A stretch of 51,346 nt of DNA from Catenulispora pinistramenti (GTDB taxonomy: Bacteria; Actinomycetota; Actinomycetes; Streptomycetales; Catenulisporaceae), in NCBI RefSeq assembly GCF_018274385.1, contig NZ_JAAFYZ010000056.1, positions 1-51,346 of the forward strand, written 5' to 3'. Position 1 is the first letter of the stretch, and each line of letters begins with the position of its first letter. This document shows positions 48,347 through 51,346 of the stretch, piece by piece. The position numbers and the translations under genes are program-made. The notes below the pieces were generated by a model, which worked only from the letters and a program-made list of their open reading frames with translations, was not told the DNA's origin and did no database searches.

Positions 48347-48636
48347 GCGACATCACCGACCGGGTCGTCTCCATGCCAGTTCCAGACATCCACAATCGTG
48401 GATGCGGCAGGCACGAACAAGGACTCTTTGGCTACGTCGACGACCTCCACGACGCACGAGCCCGGCGCTATGACCACCTTCGTGGATCTCGTCGCAGCGC
48501 CGCCGATCGGAGTCGACGAAGCGGAAGCCGCCTTACAGAATGACCTGACTGAAGATGGTGACACGCCCGCCAGCTGCACCGTAGGCTTGCTGAGCAGGTC
48601 GTTATCTATGAGCCGGTGGAACCTGGGATCCGACAC
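48343..48636 (-). CDS. Hypothetical first gene of the early leftward operon
   Basis: A 97-residue protein from GTG 48636 behind GAGGAGGGATC. The start SDPRFHRLIDNDLLSKPTVQ and the strand-rich end VVIAPGSCVVEVVDVAKESL, FVPAASTIVDVWNWHGDD are not recognised. An operator-like palindrome lies inside it (48387-48404). Confidence 0.7.
   Translation of the reverse strand: MSDPRFHRLIDNDLLSKPTVQLAGVSPSSVRSFCKAASASSTPIGGAATRSTKVVIAPGSCVVEVVDVAKESLFVPAASTIVDVWNWHGDDPVGDVA
48387..48404. promoter_or_regulatory. Operator-like palindrome inside the first early gene
   Basis: CATCCAC-AATC-GTGGATG has 7-bp arms and resembles the site at 48705 (TCCACG-AA-CGTGGA) and the half-site TTGTGGATGA near 48760. Confidence 0.5.
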
Positions 48637-48704
48637 CGGTGATCCCTCCTCGTTTGAGACGGAAGATCGATGGTCTCGATAGTGTCACATCACTGGACTG
48701 CGTG

Positions 48705-48718
48705 TCCACGAACGTGGA
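48705..48718. promoter_or_regulatory. Operator-like palindrome in the divergent early control region
   Basis: TCCACG-AA-CGTGGA is a perfect 14-bp palindrome in the 232-bp gap (48637-48868) between the leftward early operon and the rightward repressor gene. A related half-site GTGGATGA lies near 48762. No convincing -35/-10 pair was assigned. Confidence 0.6.
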
Positions 48719-48868
48719 TGAATGATCCCGTGCAAAGAAACGGCAAGGCAGATACACGCTTGTGGATGAGTCGTCTACGCTGTGAGGACCTGCCCGCACC
48801 GCGGGCGGATGCTCCCGTGCGGGAAAACGCCGGGACTCCGGGACCATCCAGAAGCGAAAGGGCGATCG

Positions 48869-49273
48869 ATGGCAGCCGCCGCCGCACCTTCGCCGTCTGG
48901 CGAGACGCTGACCGACCTTGTACAGAGCGCACTCGCCACAGGCTTGACGCACCAAGAGATCGCGGATCGGAGCAGGGACCCGGAGACGGGACAGACCGTG
49001 TCCCGCTCGTGGGTCAACAACCTCGCTCGCGGGCAGGTCGATCGAATGCCCGAACTGCCGACCATCCGCGCCCTGGCAGCGGGTCTCAACAAGCCGCTGA
49101 ACCTCGTGACCGAGGCCGCCGCGCGGCAGTGGTTGAACTACGAAGCCAGCACACTGACGGAGCTGGGCGACGACGTGCGGATCATCGTGGCGCACCTCGC
49201 GACGATGAGCGAGGCCGACCGTCGGCGGTGGCGCCGGCAGATCGAAGCCTGGAGCGACACCCGCGACGACTGA
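48869..49273 (+). CDS. Phage HTH repressor-like protein
   Basis: A 134-residue protein. The start at ATG 48869 follows AAAGGG. A HTH of the XRE kind occupies residues 15-70 (LTDLVQSALATGLTHQEIAD, SRSWVNNLARGQVDRMPELP, TIRALAAGLNKPLNL). The C-terminal half is helical (LGDDVRIIVAHLATMSEADR). It is divergent from the early operon and between it and integrase, the usual place of an immunity repressor; repeated TCCAC/GTGGA sites may be its operators. Confidence 0.82.
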   Translation: MAAAAAPSPSGETLTDLVQSALATGLTHQEIADRSRDPETGQTVSRSWVNNLARGQVDRMPELPTIRALAAGLNKPLNLVTEAAARQWLNYEASTLTELGDDVRIIVAHLATMSEADRRRWRRQIEAWSDTRDD

Positions 49274-49388
49274 CGCGCGGTGGACCGTCCGTTGTCCTCG
49301 TTCTGTCACGGTCGGCATGCATTACCCGACATGGCTTTGTACTGCGCGGCTTCGCTGAGCGCTTCAGCGTATATACGGGTCGTGACAA

Positions 49389-49408
49389 GGGACGCTTAAC
49401 AGCGTCCC
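49389..49408. terminator. Hairpin after the repressor gene
   Basis: GGGACGC (49389-49395) pairs with GCGTCCC (49402-49408) around TTAACA. No strong T tract follows, so it is a weak terminator candidate in the 249-bp gap 49274-49522, where I see nothing else. Confidence 0.5.
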
Positions 49409-49522
49409 TGACCTGCGCCTTTCTGACTGGACGAGTCGCGCACCCTCGGCGTACTCTTAGATCTTTCAACCCCGAGATCGAACTGGCGTTCGAAGGACGT
49501 CGGTGTTGCCCCAAGGGGGGAC

Positions 49523-49693
49523 ATGGAGATCGTCATCACCGTCGTCGAGGAGCCGTCACTACCGCCAGCCGTGGCCGCGCGGGTGGATGCGAAGCGTCAG
49601 CGCGTCGAGGTTTTGATGCCCCACGGCATGACGTTCAAGCAGAAGTGCGCCGCGCTCGCCAGCGTGCTCCGCCACCAGGCCGAGACGAGCTGA
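49523..49693 (+). CDS. Small protein before the integrase
   Basis: A 56-residue protein starting at ATG 49523 with AAGGGGGGAC directly upstream. It begins MEIVITVVEEPSLPPAVAAR and ends with a helix (FKQKCAALASVLRHQAETS). It ends 40 bp before the integrase ATG, so it may be co-transcribed. No family is recognised; it is too short for a firm assignment. Confidence 0.6.
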   Translation: MEIVITVVEEPSLPPAVAARVDAKRQRVEVLMPHGMTFKQKCAALASVLRHQAETS

Positions 49694-49733
49694 GTGCAGT
49701 GACCTCGATAGGACGAATCTTCATGGAGAGCGC

Positions 49734-51113
49734 ATGCCCCGCAAGAAGAAGGACGCTGAGGACGTAGACGGCGGCCGGGTTCCTAACCTCCGGTCCTCGA
49801 TCTACAAGAGCAAGACCGATGGCAAGTGGCACGGATACGTGACCATGGGCGTCAAGGCTGACGGATCGCCTGACCGCCGCCACCGTGAGGCCAACACCGA
49901 GACGGCAGTAACCGACAAGGTCCGGAAGCTCGAAGCACAGCGAGACGCCGGGAAACCCGACAAGGCTGGCCGGCCGCCGACTGTCGAAAAGTGGATGGCC
50001 GAGTACCTCGGCCCTATCTGCGAGATCTTGGTGAGGTCCAACAAGATGGCGCCTCGCACGCTGGACGACTACAGAAGCAAAAACCGCAACTGGATTGTGC
50101 CTCACCTGGGCAAGCACCGACTCGACAGGCTCCAGCCGGAACACCTGGAAGCCGCATACACTGCGATGTACGACGCTGGCCTCAGCTCGTCAACGGTTCT
50201 CAAGGTCCACCGGATCCTCGGCAGAGCACTGACCGTCGCTATGCGCCGCGACAAGGTCGGCCAGAACGTTACGAAGCTCATAGACGCTCCCGAGCCAAGC
50301 GATTTCGAGATCCGTCCGCCGAGCCAGGCGGAGGCTCGAAGCCTCATCAGGGCGGCGGAGAACCGACGGAACGGATGCCGCTGGCTGCACGCGTTCGCCA
50401 CGGCTGACCGTCAGGGCGAATGTCTAGGGCTTCGTTGGCAGTACATAGATCTAGAAACCGGCGCGGTCGACTCCTCGTGGCAGATTCAGCGCGTGCCCTG
50501 GCGCCATGGATGCGACGATCAGCACGGCTGCGGCGAGCAGTGGCACAAGCAGGTGTGCAAGCCGGTCTGCTCCGAGCACCAGCACCGCCCCCGGTGTTCG
50601 AGTACGTGCGACGTGGCGTCGCACCGCTGCCGCACGAAGGGATGCATCAAGGGATGCACCGGTCACGCCCACCTCTGCCCTAAGAAGGTTGGCGGCGGTT
50701 GGGAGTTCCGTAAGCGGAAGGGCAGGGGCAAGCACCTGTCGTATCTTCCTCAAGAACTCTTGCCGTTCCTGCGGGCGCACCGCGTCCAACAAGACTCGGA
50801 ACGCCTCGAAGCCGGCGACGACTGGGTAGACATGGACCTCGTCTACTGTGGACCGAAGGGCCTGCCGGTCCCGCGGTCACACGACTGGGTGGACTTCAAG
50901 GAGCTCTGTCGCGAGGCCCGCGTTCCTGAGTACCGCGTTCACGACGCTCGCCACGCCGCCGCGACGATCCTCGTCGAGATGGGCGTTCACATCCGCACCA
51001 TCCAAGCCGTCCTCGGCCACGCTCGTGTGACAACCACACAGCTTTACACGCACGTCGCTGAAGCGGTCGTGAAGGACGCCGCGAACCAGATGGGCGCAGC
51101 CCTGTTCCGCTGA
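49734..51113 (+). CDS. int: Tyrosine integrase with Cys/His-rich insertion
   Basis: A 459-residue integrase. Residues 1-85 are a basic arm-binding domain (SSIYKSKTDGKWHGYVTMGV), residues 85-180 a core-binding SAM-like domain (MAPRTLDDYRSKNRNWIVPH, LSSSTVLKVHRILGRALTVA). The catalytic domain has ATADRQGECLGLRW (Arg), VHDARHAAATILVEMG (HxxR), IQAVLGHARVTTTQLYTHV (GH and the nucleophilic Tyr). Between the first Arg and the later motifs a segment with ten Cys and several His (GCDDQHGCGEQWHKQVC, RCSSTCDVASHRC) could bind zinc; I recall similar inserts in other actinobacterial integrases. It acts at the adjacent att site in tRNA-Ser. Confidence 0.95.
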   Translation: MPRKKKDAEDVDGGRVPNLRSSIYKSKTDGKWHGYVTMGVKADGSPDRRHREANTETAVTDKVRKLEAQRDAGKPDKAGRPPTVEKWMAEYLGPICEILVRSNKMAPRTLDDYRSKNRNWIVPHLGKHRLDRLQPEHLEAAYTAMYDAGLSSSTVLKVHRILGRALTVAMRRDKVGQNVTKLIDAPEPSDFEIRPPSQAEARSLIRAAENRRNGCRWLHAFATADRQGECLGLRWQYIDLETGAVDSSWQIQRVPWRHGCDDQHGCGEQWHKQVCKPVCSEHQHRPRCSSTCDVASHRCRTKGCIKGCTGHAHLCPKKVGGGWEFRKRKGRGKHLSYLPQELLPFLRAHRVQQDSERLEAGDDWVDMDLVYCGPKGLPVPRSHDWVDFKELCREARVPEYRVHDARHAAATILVEMGVHIRTIQAVLGHARVTTTQLYTHVAEAVVKDAANQMGAALFR

Positions 51114-51139
51114 CCTGCGGTTTTGTGAGTTCGCGGGAA

Positions 51140-51165
51140 AACTGCAACGGGAACTGCAACGGAGA
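51140..51165. other. Putative integrase arm-type site, right arm
   Basis: Two tandem units AACTGCAACGGG/A plus GA, identical over 26 bases to 13767-13792. It lies 27 bp after the integrase stop and 56 bp from the tRNA part of the att repeat. Confidence 0.65.
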
Positions 51166-51181
51166 CAGATCGAACACAACA

Positions 51182-51212
51182 AGGCCCTTCGCTGGGTTAG
51201 AGCGAAGGGCCT
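51182..51212 (-). terminator. Phage-borne terminator next to the right att copy
   Basis: AGGCCCTTCGC (51182-51192) pairs with GCGAAGGGCCT (51202-51212). On the minus strand it is followed by TTGTTGTGTT. It lies downstream of the tRNA 3' end and would replace the host terminator after integration; it may also stop integrase transcription. Confidence 0.7.
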
Positions 51213-51219
51213 CGTCAAA

Positions 51220-51346
51220 GCGGAGGCGGAGAGATTTGAACTCTCGATGGGGTTTAAGCCCCAAACCGCATTAGCAGTGCTCTACCTTAGGGTTTTCCAT
51301 GATTCGCAGGAGTCCGCGATAGTCCTTGAACTGGCGAAACGTACTC
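51220..51346. repeat. Right att copy reading as attP: 127-bp direct repeat with 13615-13741
   Basis: Identical to the left copy over all 127 bases to the end of the window. After the tRNA part (51221-51280) it continues with phage left-arm sequence, not with the missing 5' half of the tRNA. Confidence 0.95.
51221..51280 (-). tRNA. 3' part of tRNA-Ser(GCT), phage copy
   Basis: Same 60 bases as at 13616-13675: anticodon loop CTGCTAA, variable arm, T-arm and acceptor 3' strand with discriminator G. Phages that integrate in tRNA genes carry this part to rebuild the gene. Here the 5' half is not joined to it. Confidence 0.85.

Noticed and set aside
13615..51346. Insertion sequence or transposon ends
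   Set aside because: The long direct repeat contains a tRNA 3' end and flanks a complete phage with integrase; no transposase or terminal inverted repeat was found.

Overview
The window is high-GC DNA (many GTG starts, a WhiB gene, Shine-Dalgarno sites of the GGAGG type, almost every third codon position G or C) and reads as an actinomycete chromosome carrying an integrated temperate siphophage. The chromosomal genes (AlkB alkane hydroxylase operon, Tat-exported phospholipase C, NarL-type two-component pair, Rrf2 and TetR regulators) fit a Streptomyces- or Catenulispora-like soil actinomycete; the genus cannot be fixed from the sequence alone.

Layout. Bases 1-13614 are chromosome: a truncated LysR gene, a sigma-like membrane protein, Rrf2 plus NAD(P)-binding oxidoreductase, ASCH protein, response regulator and histidine kinase, TetR plus alkB-rubredoxin-rubredoxin-rubredoxin reductase, a nitrilase-fold protein and a phospholipase C. 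Several gene ends here are occupied by short tandem repeats (period 9-20 bp), which are not seen in the prophage.

Bases 13615-51219 are one prophage unit of 37,605 bp, integrated in the 3' half of a tRNA-Ser(GCT) gene. From left to right: att site; a cargo cassette (two CYTH-domain proteins, a XRE regulator, a radical SAM protein and a P-loop nucleotide-kinase-like protein); lysis genes; tail genes with tape measure and a -1 frameshifted tail chaperone; head genes with HK97-type capsid, protease and portal; terminases and HNH; a type II restriction-modification-Vsr cluster of the Eco29kI type; DUF2637-like protein, WhiB, helicase-loader-like and replication-initiation proteins; a second cytosine methyltransferase; small early genes with an excisionase; and, on the plus strand, a HTH repressor and a tyrosine integrase next to the right att site. 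Late genes run on the minus strand. Three small plus-strand genes (26629, 29508, 32100) sit inside the late block as 'morons'.

The att repeat at the two ends is exactly 127 bp and the right copy continues into the phage LEFT arm instead of into the tRNA 5' half. The right end therefore reads as an attP junction, meaning an excised circle, a tandem prophage, or an assembly path through such a molecule. The most promising undescribed system is the cargo cassette at 13806-17396: divergent XRE-CYTH and CYTH-radical SAM-kinase units around a perfect 15-bp palindrome, a gene set suggestive of triphosphate or nucleotide chemistry and possibly of defence or lysogenic conversion. Other points of note are a 54 percent His/Arg/Lys virion-region protein, a CCGCGG site in the methyltransferase promoter, a candidate replication origin inside the initiator gene, and a tiny membrane peptide gene with its own palindromic operator and terminator.
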